Assembly: GCA_031376505.1 (NCBI GenBank)
Contig: JANMDX010000328.1
Coordinates: 1 to 64,000 of the forward strand
DNA length: 64,000 nt
Direction of reading: 5' to 3'
From: CADEFD01 sp031376505
GTDB taxonomy: Bacteria > Acidobacteriota > Vicinamibacteria > Vicinamibacterales > UBA2999
Under the pieces are notes generated by a model. It was not told the DNA's origin and ran no database searches. It worked only from the letters and a program-made list of their open reading frames with translations. Made by a program: the position numbers and the translations under genes. How positions within the stretch are numbered: position 1 is the stretch's first letter; each line of letters opens with the position of its first letter. Shown one piece after another: positions 22,964-31,283 of the stretch.

Positions 22964-23716
22964 GTGCCCGAGTTGGTGTCCACAGGGATCGCGACCGTCC
23001 GGTCGATTGCCGCCTATGTGCTGGCCGCGGCCTACGTCGCGGTGGTCGGCACGCTGGGACTGCTCGTCGTGTTGCCGTTCAAATGGAAGGGGCTGATGTA
23101 CCTGCTTGGCCATGGCGGCGTCTGGTTGGCCCTCGGCGCCGCCGGCATTCGCTATCGCGTGGCCGGACGCCGTCATGTTCCGACCGGACGAGCCGTGGTG
23201 TTTTGCGCCAACCACCAGAGCAACGTCGACCCGCCGGTCCTCTTCCAGGCTCTGCACCCCCGGCTGCATGTTCTCTTCAAGGCTGAACTGCGGAGGTTGC
23301 CGATTCTCGGCGCCATCATGGAAGCCGGCGGCTTCGTGGCCGTGGAGCGCGGCCGTCGTGACGAAGCGCTCGCGTCCATCGACGTGGCCGCCGACTCGAT
23401 TCGTCAGGGCAACTCATTCCTGATTTTCCCGGAGGGCACGCGCAGCCGCACCGACGAACTCTTGCCCTTCAAGAAGGGTGGCTTCATCATGGCGATCACG
23501 GCACAGGCGCCGATCGTGCCGGTAGCGGTCATGGGCGGCCGCGCGGCCATGCGGAAGGGCAGCGCCATCGTGCGGCCGGTCACTGTCTCGATCCGGGTCG
23601 GCGCGCCGATTGTTACGGCCGGCCGCACGCTGGCTGACCGCGACGACGTGATTGGACAAGTACGGGCGGCCATCGAGGCGCTACTGGCCGAGGGCCCAGT
23701 GACGGCGGAAGAGTAG
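22964..23716 (+). CDS. 1-acyl-sn-glycerol-3-phosphate acyltransferase (PlsC family)
   Basis: 250 aa. Transfers an acyl chain to lysophosphatidic acid, the second acylation of phospholipid synthesis, at the inner membrane. The N-terminal 50 residues are hydrophobic (membrane-embedded). The acyltransferase motifs are in order: ANHQSNVDPP (NHxxxxD) near 85, a FVAVERGRR block, and FPEGTRSR (lysophospholipid-binding) near 155, then VPVAVMGG. GTG at 22964 has GGGAG 6 nt upstream; an ATG further out overlaps the carD terminator and is less likely. It precedes the DUF4126 gene by 2 bp. Confidence 0.9.
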   Translation: MPELVSTGIATVRSIAAYVLAAAYVAVVGTLGLLVVLPFKWKGLMYLLGHGGVWLALGAAGIRYRVAGRRHVPTGRAVVFCANHQSNVDPPVLFQALHPRLHVLFKAELRRLPILGAIMEAGGFVAVERGRRDEALASIDVAADSIRQGNSFLIFPEGTRSRTDELLPFKKGGFIMAITAQAPIVPVAVMGGRAAMRKGSAIVRPVTVSIRVGAPIVTAGRTLADRDDVIGQVRAAIEALLAEGPVTAEE

Positions 23717-23718
23717 AC

Positions 23719-24324
23719 ATGGACCTGCTGGTCACGGCCGGGCGCACCCTCGGATTCTCGCTGGCGGCGGGCGTGAACCTGTACGCGACCGTGGCCATCC
23801 TGGGCCTCGCCACGCGGTTCCGGATCGTCGATCTGCCGCCGCAGTTCGCCGCGTTCAATCACCCGTGGATCATCGGGCTGGCGCTCGCGCTCTACCTGGT
23901 CGAGTTTGTCGCCGACAAGGTGCCGTGGGTCGACACACTCTGGGACACCGTGCACACGCTCGTGCGGCCGCTCGGCGGCGCGCTGATTGCCGTATCCACA
24001 CTCGGCGACGCGGCGCCCTGGTTGCAGGGCCTTACGGCAATTGTCGGCGGCACGCTGGCCGCCGGCAGTCATTTCACGAAGGCGGGCACGCGGGCGGCGG
24101 TCAATCTGAGTCCGGAACCGCTCACCAACTGGGGCCTGAGTCTGGTGGGAGACGCGTTCGTCGTCGGGTTGGGAATGCTGGCGCTGACCTACCCGATCGT
24201 GGCGCTGGGGGTGACGGCGGTCTGCGCGGTTGCCATCGTGCTGTTTCTGCGCTGGCTCATCGGCTGGGTCCACCGCGCAGCATTGCCGCCAGCCGCCGGG
24301 CCAGGTGCGAGCCCCGCCGGGTAG
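23719..24324 (+). CDS. DUF4126 membrane protein
   Basis: 201 aa integral membrane protein. It matches DUF4126: an N-terminal GFSLAAGVNLYATVAILGLA helix, the charged loop EFVADKVPWVDTLWDTVHT, a small-residue helix ALIAVSTLGDAAPW, a GGTLAAGSHFTKAGTRAAVN block and a C-terminal pair of helices. Its role is unknown. It is tightly coupled to plsC (2 bp gap), suggesting a link to phospholipid or membrane upkeep. The stop is 21 bp from the stop of the convergent small membrane gene. Confidence 0.85.
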   Translation: MDLLVTAGRTLGFSLAAGVNLYATVAILGLATRFRIVDLPPQFAAFNHPWIIGLALALYLVEFVADKVPWVDTLWDTVHTLVRPLGGALIAVSTLGDAAPWLQGLTAIVGGTLAAGSHFTKAGTRAAVNLSPEPLTNWGLSLVGDAFVVGLGMLALTYPIVALGVTAVCAVAIVLFLRWLIGWVHRAALPPAAGPGASPAG

Positions 24325-24345
24325 CTGCCAGCCCTCGTTGCCACA

Positions 24346-24651
24346 TCAATGCGGCAGGAACCGGTTGTAGATGGTCGCAATCGTCCGTCCGGCACCATAG
24401 CCGAGCACGAACGCGTACACAAAACCAACCACGCTGCCGACGTAGCTGACGCTGTACCCGGGAAGGTACACGCTCAGGAGGCCCAGATGTTGTCCCACGT
24501 CGTGACCACCGCGCGCCACCAACACGATGGTCGCTACAAAGAGCCCCACTGCCGTGACCGCGCCCAAGGCCAAGCCCCAGCCCTGCTCGCTGAAGCGAAC
24601 CAACGTCTTCCTGATTTCCTGGACTTCTTCGCGCTTCAGAGTGTCGGCCAT
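24346..24651 (-). CDS. Small membrane protein, related to its upstream neighbour
   Basis: 101 aa with two membrane helices (GWGLALGAVTAVGLFVATIVL and VGSVVGFVYAFVLGYGAG) separated by a loop containing HLGLLSVYLPGYSVSY. The N-terminus is charged and cytosolic (TLKREEVQEIRKTLVRF). The loop and second helix align with ELLALYFYGYTVTW and GAAVGFAWAFAVGFVGG of the next gene upstream, so the two are paralogues. No known family. Gap to the neighbour is 16 bp. Confidence 0.7.
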   Translation of the reverse strand: MADTLKREEVQEIRKTLVRFSEQGWGLALGAVTAVGLFVATIVLVARGGHDVGQHLGLLSVYLPGYSVSYVGSVVGFVYAFVLGYGAGRTIATIYNRFLPH

Positions 24652-24667
24652 GATAAGGGCTCCCAAC

Positions 24668-25039
24668 CTAGATGTGGTCGAGGAAGTTACGGGAGAACTG
24701 CGCGCGCGTTCGCACAAAGAACAGCCACACGGCGGTGACGAAATTGCGGACGAAGCCCAAGAACCACCCGCCAACGAAACCCACCGCAAAGGCCCACGCA
24801 AATCCGACTGCCGCACCGGTCCACGTCACGGTGTAGCCGTAGAAGTACAACGCGAGCAGTTCGAGATTCGGTTGCGGCTGCGGCTGCACCGCCACAATGA
24901 ACGCGGTCGCGACAAAGACGGCCAGACCGCTCACAATCCCGGTGGCGACGCCCAGTGCCAACTTGTGGACCGGGGCGACCGCCAGCAGTACGGCCTCGTC
25001 GAGGTCGGCATCGGTTGGTGGTGGTGGATTGGCTGGCAC
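24668..25039 (-). CDS. Small membrane protein, paralogue of its downstream neighbour
   Basis: 123 aa. GTG at 25039 is preceded by GGAGGAGG 5 nt upstream, a strong ribosome site that decides the start over longer frames. A Pro-rich N-terminus (PANPPPPTDADLDEAV) leads to helix 1 (LALGVATGIVSGLAVFVATAF), a loop with NLELLALYFYGYTVTW, helix 2 rich in Gly/Ala/Trp, and a basic tail. Same plan as the following 101 aa protein. The pair may form a hetero-oligomer; function unknown. Confidence 0.7.
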   Translation of the reverse strand: MPANPPPPTDADLDEAVLLAVAPVHKLALGVATGIVSGLAVFVATAFIVAVQPQPQPNLELLALYFYGYTVTWTGAAVGFAWAFAVGFVGGWFLGFVRNFVTAVWLFFVRTRAQFSRNFLDHI

Positions 25040-25115
25040 GAAGACCTCCTCCCGGATGACTACGGGTCGCGCAAAGCGCGTGTCGCCAGACCCAACATCT
25101 GAGCAACCGCCTTCA

Positions 25116-25901
25116 TCATAAGCCCTTCGCGGCGCTTCGGCTACCAATCAAGGATAGAGCCGCAAGCCCGTGGCGCGCCGCGCGGAGGACCCGCCGTCGG
25201 CTCACGCGGCGCCGGAATGCCGCCGTGCCCCAGTCCACGAGCGCTTCCGGTGCCTGAAAATAGTACATGTCGATCCTTGGCACCAGGTGTCGAAGGTCGT
25301 CGCCGGAGAACGCCCGGTACTCGGTCGTGCACGCCACGTCGAAAAGCGAGACGGCGGTTGCGGCCACATCGGGCGACACGTCGCCGTAAGGGTATGCAAA
25401 CGCACTAACCGGCACGCCGAGCCGGTTGCACAGGTCTTGCTGCCCGCCCTCCATTTCGGCGCGGGCGCCGGAGGCCGTCATCGCCGGCAGGTGCGGGTGC
25501 GTGCGGGAGTGCGCACCGATCGTGGCGCCCGTCGAGGCGCAGTCGCCCGCCTCGTCCCACGACATCAGCGGCAGCACCGGAATGCCGGGCACGCGCCGTC
25601 CCCCCCAGACGTTGGTGCCCCCCACATGGCCGCTCACCAGGAAGACCGTGACCGGCAGGCCGGCATCTCGAAGGCGCGGCCACGCCGCCGCGGAGAAATT
25701 CGCGAAGCCGTCGTCGAAAGTGAGGGCCACCCGGTGCGGCGGACCGTCGCTGGCGTCGGTTGCCTGCACCAGCGTGTCGAGCGGCTCGACCGTGACGTCG
25801 CCGCTCGTGAGCCACTCGACGTGCCGTGCGAAGGCCTCGAGCGACACCGAAATGGGCGAGCCCGAGTCGTCGATCGAGTGATAGGTCAGCACCGCGCGCA
25901 T
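25116..25901 (-). CDS. Polysaccharide deacetylase (NodB homology domain)
   Basis: 261 aa. A carbohydrate esterase family 4 domain removing acetyl groups from N-acetylhexosamines: LTYHSI at the start, the TFDDG motif near residue 62 (catalytic base and metal Asp), GAHSRTHPHL near 130 (metal His pair), and AYPYGD near 170. There is no signal peptide, so it probably works on a lipid-linked or cytosolic glycan intermediate. It is last in a minus-strand operon with two glycosyltransferases and a FAD enzyme, 3 bp after the first glycosyltransferase, which fits a role in making a partly deacetylated cell-surface sugar. Confidence 0.9.
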   Translation of the reverse strand: MRAVLTYHSIDDSGSPISVSLEAFARHVEWLTSGDVTVEPLDTLVQATDASDGPPHRVALTFDDGFANFSAAAWPRLRDAGLPVTVFLVSGHVGGTNVWGGRRVPGIPVLPLMSWDEAGDCASTGATIGAHSRTHPHLPAMTASGARAEMEGGQQDLCNRLGVPVSAFAYPYGDVSPDVAATAVSLFDVACTTEYRAFSGDDLRHLVPRIDMYYFQAPEALVDWGTAAFRRRVSRRRVLRAARHGLAALSLIGSRSAAKGL

Positions 25902-25904
25902 CGC

Positions 25905-27140
25905 CTACACGGCTCCTGGGCGGCCGCGCTTGCGCGCCAGTTCCCGCTCGATGATCGCCACCAGCTGTGCGGTGACGTCATCTGGATTAAACAGGGTTCG
26001 GGCGATGTCGCGCCCGCGTTCGCCCCGAGCCCGGCTCGCCGCCGGGTCACGTGCGTACTCGTCGACGTGCCCGCGCAGCTCGTCGAGGGTTGAAAACGTG
26101 CTGCCGCCACTGGTGGTCTCGACGATCTCGGGCAGCGGTCCGATGCGGCGGGTGATGACCGGTGTGCCTTGCGCCAGCGATTCAATGACGACCATGCCGA
26201 AGGTCTCGAATCCCTTCGAAGGTACGAGCGACGCCGTCGCGTGGCGGTAGTAGGGCGCCAGTCGGTCCGATGGCACGCGTCCGACGAAGTGGATGCGCGG
26301 CCGCCCGGCGGCCCGCGCCCGCAGCGTCGCGTCGAGGGTTCCGGCGCCAGCAATCACGAGGTCCGAACCGGTCTCGCCGTCGAAGGCGGCGATCAGGTCG
26401 TCGACACCCTTGATTGGCTCGAGGCGTCCGGCGAAGAAGAAGTACGGACGAGGATGCGGCGACGGCCCTTCGTAGGGGCGCGGCGGCATGGGCACGCCAT
26501 AGGGCACCACGTCCATCGTGCGCGGGAAGCCGAACGCCGCATGTTGCGCCTGGCTGAAACGGCTGCGTGCCACGAACGCATCGACATGCCGCAGTTCCCG
26601 AGCCAGCATGCCGGTGTGTCGCCAGGGTTGCGGCGGGCGGCCGTGGGCCAGGACGCATCGGACACATTCGCGGCCCACGCATGCCTCGCGATTGTGGCGC
26701 CACAGCACGTGTGACTCACACACGAGCCAGTGCTCGTGGGCCACATAGATCCGCGCGGCATCGCCACCAAAGTGCAGCAGGCCGGGACCGCCAACAAGCG
26801 ACATGTTGTTGAACAGGACTGCGTCGAATCGTCCCTCGCGGTCGAGTGCCTGTAGCCGCGCGCGGTGGATCGTAGGGCGGCCCAACTGATGCGTGAGCAG
26901 CGTCGCGATGCGTGGGATGACGCTGCGCAGCGCCACGACGTTGACCAGCGGATCTGGCTCGGCCGGCGGCGGCTCAGCGCCGGTCATGCCGACGTATGCG
27001 TCCGTATCGTGAATGACCGTGACGTCGTGACCGAGGCCCGCGAGCACCCGGGCGGTGCGCTGCACGTCGATGCCGTCTCCGCCGAAGTTATACGGGGGGT
27101 AGAACGTCGTCAGCGACGCGATGCGTAGGGCCGCGCTCAT
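25905..27140 (-). CDS. Family 4 glycosyltransferase
   Basis: 411 aa, GT-B fold. The N-terminal domain has the GT4 acceptor loop TTFYPPYNFGGDGIDVQRTARVL; the C-terminal domain has FFAGRLEPIKGVDDLI (sugar-nucleotide site) and the E-x7-E element FETFGMVVIESLAQGTPVI. Four Cys in the middle (CESHVLWRHNREACVGRECVRCVL) look like a zinc site, as in some O-antigen/capsule enzymes. The start at 27140 overlaps the stop of the next GT4 gene by 4 bp; a longer ATG start 17 codons upstream lies within that gene. Confidence 0.88.
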   Translation of the reverse strand: MSAALRIASLTTFYPPYNFGGDGIDVQRTARVLAGLGHDVTVIHDTDAYVGMTGAEPPPAEPDPLVNVVALRSVIPRIATLLTHQLGRPTIHRARLQALDREGRFDAVLFNNMSLVGGPGLLHFGGDAARIYVAHEHWLVCESHVLWRHNREACVGRECVRCVLAHGRPPQPWRHTGMLARELRHVDAFVARSRFSQAQHAAFGFPRTMDVVPYGVPMPPRPYEGPSPHPRPYFFFAGRLEPIKGVDDLIAAFDGETGSDLVIAGAGTLDATLRARAAGRPRIHFVGRVPSDRLAPYYRHATASLVPSKGFETFGMVVIESLAQGTPVITRRIGPLPEIVETTSGGSTFSTLDELRGHVDEYARDPAASRARGERGRDIARTLFNPDDVTAQLVAIIERELARKRGRPGAV

Positions 27141-28315
27141 CGCGCAGCCTCGGCGAGGGCCGCCATCGCCTGAGTCGCGCAGGCCTGCCACGAGAGCGCC
27201 GCCACCCGTGTGAGCGCGGTCGCTCCCATGGCGGCCCGAGCCGTGTCATCGGTGGCGAGCCGCCACAGCGCCTCGGTGAGCCCGTCGAGATCTGACGGTT
27301 CTACGAAGATGCCGCCGCCGTCGAGCAACTGCGGCAGGGGACTGGCCGTCGTGGCCACGACCGGACTGCCGCACGCAGCCGCCTCGACGGCGGGCAGACC
27401 GAAGCCCTCATTCATGGACGGCAGTGCGAGCGCCACCGAGCTGCTATGCAACTGGCGCAGGTCCTCGTCCGAGACGAACCCGGGCCACAGGACTCGAGCG
27501 CTGGTGCCGGCCGCCTCGATGGCCGCACGAATCTGGCCTTGCGCGCCGTGGAATGGATCTCCTGACAGGGTGCCGACCAGCACGAGCCACGGCGTGGCGG
27601 CGCCGAGACGTGCAAACAGCCGGCCGTGCGCCGCGGCCAGCAGGTGCACGTTCTTGTGCGGGCTGAACCCGCCGACGTACATGATCCACCGAGCGTCGGG
27701 CGGTAATCCCAGCCGCGAGGCAACCGCCGCAATGTCCGCGGGAGCGTCGCTTGGGCGATACACGCGCGACGGCGCTTCGACCGCCACGTGCATTCGCGCC
27801 CGCGACACGCCCAGGACCTCGGCGATTTCGCCGGCGGCAAACTCTGACACCGTCAACACTCTCGTAGCTTGCCACAGGGCCAGCGCGACCTTGGCTCGCC
27901 AGAAGAGACGCGCCCGCGGACTCGGCAAGGTCAATTCTGGAAAGCGCTCGGCGATCGCGTCGTGCACCGTGACGACCGACCGAATGCCTGGCGGCAACGG
28001 GAAGTAGGTATAGACCGACGGGGAAAAGAAGACGTCGGAGGGATGCGCCGCGACCGCCCGTGTCAGGCGCAGCATGTCAATCGGCGAGCGGTTGCCGCCG
28101 GCGGCGGCCGCGGCCGTCGGCGACGCGGACTGGTAGACTTCGAGGCACTCCACGTTGGGCGCGTCGAGCGTGAAGCACGCGTGCGCCCGGGCGTCGACAA
28201 AGCAGCGGAACCGCCACTCGGGCGCTTGCGCGGCCATTGCGGTCAGCAGTTCGCGCGTGAACCGCCCATAACCGCGTTCGTTGGCCCAGCACGTCGCGTC
28301 GACGCCCACGAGCAT
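27137..28315 (-). CDS. Family 4 glycosyltransferase
   Basis: 392 aa, GT-B fold. It shows the mannosyltransferase-type start MLVGVDATCWANERGYGRFTRELL, the sugar-nucleotide segment YVGGFSPHKNVHLL near 225, and MNEGFGLPAVEAAACGSPVV near 310 (E-x7-E). This enzyme class adds a hexose to a lipid-linked glycan from an NDP-sugar. It starts 2 bp after the FAD-dependent gene and overlaps the next GT4 gene (ATGA), giving a tight four-gene unit. Confidence 0.88.
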   Translation of the reverse strand: MLVGVDATCWANERGYGRFTRELLTAMAAQAPEWRFRCFVDARAHACFTLDAPNVECLEVYQSASPTAAAAAGGNRSPIDMLRLTRAVAAHPSDVFFSPSVYTYFPLPPGIRSVVTVHDAIAERFPELTLPSPRARLFWRAKVALALWQATRVLTVSEFAAGEIAEVLGVSRARMHVAVEAPSRVYRPSDAPADIAAVASRLGLPPDARWIMYVGGFSPHKNVHLLAAAHGRLFARLGAATPWLVLVGTLSGDPFHGAQGQIRAAIEAAGTSARVLWPGFVSDEDLRQLHSSSVALALPSMNEGFGLPAVEAAACGSPVVATTASPLPQLLDGGGIFVEPSDLDGLTEALWRLATDDTARAAMGATALTRVAALSWQACATQAMAALAEAAR

Positions 28316-28317
28316 GG

Positions 28318-29793
28318 CTAGCCGCCGGCGGCGGCGGCGCCGGACCCGGCCGTTTCCATCTTCTGTTCCTCGTGGTATTCGAAGTCGGTGTTGACTTCCC
28401 AGATGTCGTGCGACGCGCCCTGCATGTTCATGACGGCCATCATGGCCGTAAGCATGGAGTGATCCTGGTTGTTGTACTTGTGCATGCCGTTGCGCCCGAC
28501 GGTGTGCAAATTCCGGATCGGGTCGATGTAGTCACGAACGCCGTCGAGATGTCCCCGGTACTTGGAGTCGTAGATCGGGTAGGCCTTGGGCATGCGTATG
28601 ACGGCGCCGTCCTTGACGTCGGAGGCCTTGGCCAAGCCCAACTGCTCGAGTTCCCGTGCCGCCTGGGCAACCAGGTCGGCGTCGGTGCTGTCCCAGAGCC
28701 CATCGCCCTTGAAACAGAAGTACTCCATGCCCAGGCAGGTCGTGCCGGCGTCGGGCACCATGGCCTTGCTCCAATTGTTGAAGTTCTGGATGCGGCCCAC
28801 CTTCACTCCGGGCGTGTGGATGTAGATCCAGTTGTCGGGGAACAGGTCCTCGCGGTTCAGCATCAACGCCACGACGAGAAAGTCCCGGTACCGCAAGCCC
28901 TCCGCGTCGTCTTTGACCGTCTGGGGCACCTGCGGGTCAAGGGCGCGCACGAGTGACCGTACCGGCATCGTGGAGAAGAAGTGCGCCCCCTCGAACCGCT
29001 TCTCGCCGTCAGGCGTCTGTGCGCGCACCGCGACGATGTTGCCCTCCTGCTGCTCGATGGCGGTGACGTAGTGTTTCATCAGCACCCGTCCGCCCATGCC
29101 CTCGATGCGCTTGGCCGCCATTTCCCACATCTGGCCGGGGCCGAGCCGCGGGTACTGGAACTCGTTGATGAGCGACTTGATGTCGTTCGACCGTCGGTTG
29201 AGGGCGGTCGCATTGAGAATGGCCTTGGCGAGCGACAGCCCCTGAATGCGCTGCGCTGCCCACTCGGCGCGAATCTCAGTGCAGGGAATGCCCCAGACTT
29301 TCTCGGTATAGGTCTTGAAAAAGATCTCGAACAGGCGCTTGCCAAACCGGTTGGTGACCCACTGCTCGAAGTTCTCTTCGACAGGGTACGGCTTGTAGTG
29401 CCACCACAGGTAGCTCATGAAGATCCGCGCCGCGTTGACTGGGCCAAGGCCCGCGAGCGCGTTTCCGGCCTTGAGCGGGTAGTCGAAGAACTTTCCCTGG
29501 TAGTGGATGCGCGACATGCGCGGTACCGAGATGAACTCGTTCCCGAGGATCTCGTGCCACAGGGCTTCCACGGGGGCAATCTTCGTGAAGAAGCGGTGGC
29601 CGCCGATGTCGAAACGATAACCCTTGTATTGGGCGGTGCGTGAGATGCCGCCGAGTATGTCGTCTCCTTCGAGCACCGTCACGGGCCATCCCATTTTGGT
29701 CATCTGGTAGGCTGCGGTCAGTCCGGCTGGACCTCCACCGATGACGACGATCCGATCTCCCGGCGCGTATTGTGCGACGGCGCGCGCTGCCAT
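28318..29793 (-). CDS. FAD-dependent oxidoreductase (UDP-galactopyranose mutase/protoporphyrinogen oxidase-like)
   Basis: 491 aa. N-terminal Rossmann motif VVIGGGPAGLTAAYQM, the second dinucleotide element TVLEGDDILGGISRT, and GYRFDIGGHRFFTK, a pattern found in UDP-galactopyranose mutase-like and desaturase-like FAD proteins of glycan clusters. The C-terminal FAD segment is NLHTVGRNGMHKYNNQDHSMLTAMM, as in the mutases. Fits a role in sugar ring contraction or oxidation of a glycan precursor; the exact reaction is open. The ATG at 29793 has GGAGG 7 nt upstream. It heads the minus-strand operon. A second, related protein is encoded at 41919-43343. Confidence 0.82.
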   Translation of the reverse strand: MAARAVAQYAPGDRIVVIGGGPAGLTAAYQMTKMGWPVTVLEGDDILGGISRTAQYKGYRFDIGGHRFFTKIAPVEALWHEILGNEFISVPRMSRIHYQGKFFDYPLKAGNALAGLGPVNAARIFMSYLWWHYKPYPVEENFEQWVTNRFGKRLFEIFFKTYTEKVWGIPCTEIRAEWAAQRIQGLSLAKAILNATALNRRSNDIKSLINEFQYPRLGPGQMWEMAAKRIEGMGGRVLMKHYVTAIEQQEGNIVAVRAQTPDGEKRFEGAHFFSTMPVRSLVRALDPQVPQTVKDDAEGLRYRDFLVVALMLNREDLFPDNWIYIHTPGVKVGRIQNFNNWSKAMVPDAGTTCLGMEYFCFKGDGLWDSTDADLVAQAARELEQLGLAKASDVKDGAVIRMPKAYPIYDSKYRGHLDGVRDYIDPIRNLHTVGRNGMHKYNNQDHSMLTAMMAVMNMQGASHDIWEVNTDFEYHEEQKMETAGSGAAAAGG

Positions 29794-30215
29794 GCCTAGT
29801 CCTCCCACCCCCGCCGACCCGTGGCGTCATGCACATCCGTGGCGCCGCTCGGCATCGCCGCGCTGTCTAGCAAACGTCTCCCGGCCCGAACGCCGTAGTG
29901 GACTTCGAGCGTCCACGTGCCAAGCGTCGTTCTCCACCGGGGATTGCCATCGCCTACTTCCCTAGCACGTCGTGTGCCACAGTGCAGGCACGACCAACTT
30001 GACGAAGTCTATCCGAAGACAGATATTGGTCCCCTTGTCGACTGAAGCACTGGCCCGCAGGGCTATCCAGGGTGTTGCCCTCGTGGCGCCAACGTTCCTC
30101 TGCGCGGTCGCCTCGTGCCCGAGTCGGAACTGCTCGTTTCTTCCCCGGATCCGAGGCCGCTCTTAGGATAACGCACAGTGCGGTTACGGACGATAATCCT
30201 TCCGACCACCCCATC
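29794..30215. other. Divergent intergenic region (422 bp)
   Basis: Separates the two divergent halves of the glycan locus and must hold both promoters. A TTGACG near 29998 with GATATT about 17 nt later on the plus strand is a weak candidate. I see no RNA gene, and the short open frames have no protein-like features. Confidence 0.45.
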
Positions 30216-31283
30216 GTGCCTGCCATCACCACGGTCATCGTGCCGTTTCACCGCAACGTGTCGATGCTAAGACGCGTCCTTGAGCCGTTTCGTGACAGGG
30301 CGGCGACGACCGAGTTGTTGATCGCGGCTGACGGCGCCGTCGAAGACTGGCTGTCGCTCGCCGACGAATTTCATGCAGAGCGCGTCGGCTGGCCGACTTC
30401 GCAAGGTCCTGCCACCACCCGCAATCGCGCCGCCAGCGTTGCGCGGGGCCGCTACCTGCTCTTCGTCGATGGCGACGTCGTGGCGGAGCCTGGCGTCGTG
30501 GAGCGCGTGGAACATTTTTTTTCCGAGCACCCACATGCAGCAGCCGTGTTTGGCGCGTACGACGACACTCCCGAGGCGCCCGCCTTTATTTCCCAGTACC
30601 GCAATCTCCAGCACCGTTGGGTACACTGCAACGGTGGCCGAGAGGCGCGCACGTTCTGGGCCGGGCTAGGCGCCGTAAAGGCCGACCGCCTCCGTGCGGT
30701 TGGCGGCTACGACGAGCGATTTCGACGCCCTTCCGTCGAGGACATCGATCTTGGCTATCGACTGCACGCGTCTGGCGCGCGGATCTTGATCGACCCTGGA
30801 CTGAACGGAAAACACCTCAAGTGCTGGACGTTTGCCTCGAGCATCGTGTCCGACGTGAGAGACCGTGGCGTGCCGTGGACTCAGCTGATCCTGCGCTACG
30901 GCGGCCTGACGACCGACCTGAACCTGGTGTGGGGGCTCAGGATTTCTGTCGTGTGCGCCTACCTGGTCGTGCTGCTCGCAGCTATGGCGTTGACCGACGC
31001 GCGAGTTCTCCTGGCGATGCCGGTGCCGGTGGCGTTGTTGTTGATCTTGAACCGCAGCTATTACGGCTACTTTGGCCGCACCCGCGGGCCGTGGTTTGCG
31101 ACGCGCGTGGTGTGTGCGCACTTCGTCCATCACCTGTGCAATGGCGTCTCGTTCGTCGTCGGCACCGCGCTGTTCCATCTGAAGCGACGCTTCGGCGTGC
31201 AGACGACCTGGACGCTGCCGCAGGCTCCTCACGCCCCGGCCCTCACGCCGCCGTGGCGCCGGGATGAGGTTGCGGGCGCATGA
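30216..31283 (+). CDS. Family 2 glycosyltransferase
   Basis: 355 aa. GT-A fold with TVIVPFHRN at the start, VDGDVVAEPG near 90 (DxD), WAGLGAVKADRLRAVGGYDERFRRPSVEDIDLGYRL (acceptor and catalytic region) and two or three C-terminal membrane helices (VVCAYLVVLLAAMALT, VLLAMPVPVALLLIL). It resembles rhamnosyl- and other single-addition transferases. GTG at 30216 is chosen because the fold starts there; no ribosome site stands out and a longer start is possible. A run of eight T at 30515-30522 lies inside the coding region. The stop overlaps the next gene (ATGA). Confidence 0.85.
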   Translation: MPAITTVIVPFHRNVSMLRRVLEPFRDRAATTELLIAADGAVEDWLSLADEFHAERVGWPTSQGPATTRNRAASVARGRYLLFVDGDVVAEPGVVERVEHFFSEHPHAAAVFGAYDDTPEAPAFISQYRNLQHRWVHCNGGREARTFWAGLGAVKADRLRAVGGYDERFRRPSVEDIDLGYRLHASGARILIDPGLNGKHLKCWTFASSIVSDVRDRGVPWTQLILRYGGLTTDLNLVWGLRISVVCAYLVVLLAAMALTDARVLLAMPVPVALLLILNRSYYGYFGRTRGPWFATRVVCAHFVHHLCNGVSFVVGTALFHLKRRFGVQTTWTLPQAPHAPALTPPWRRDEVAGA

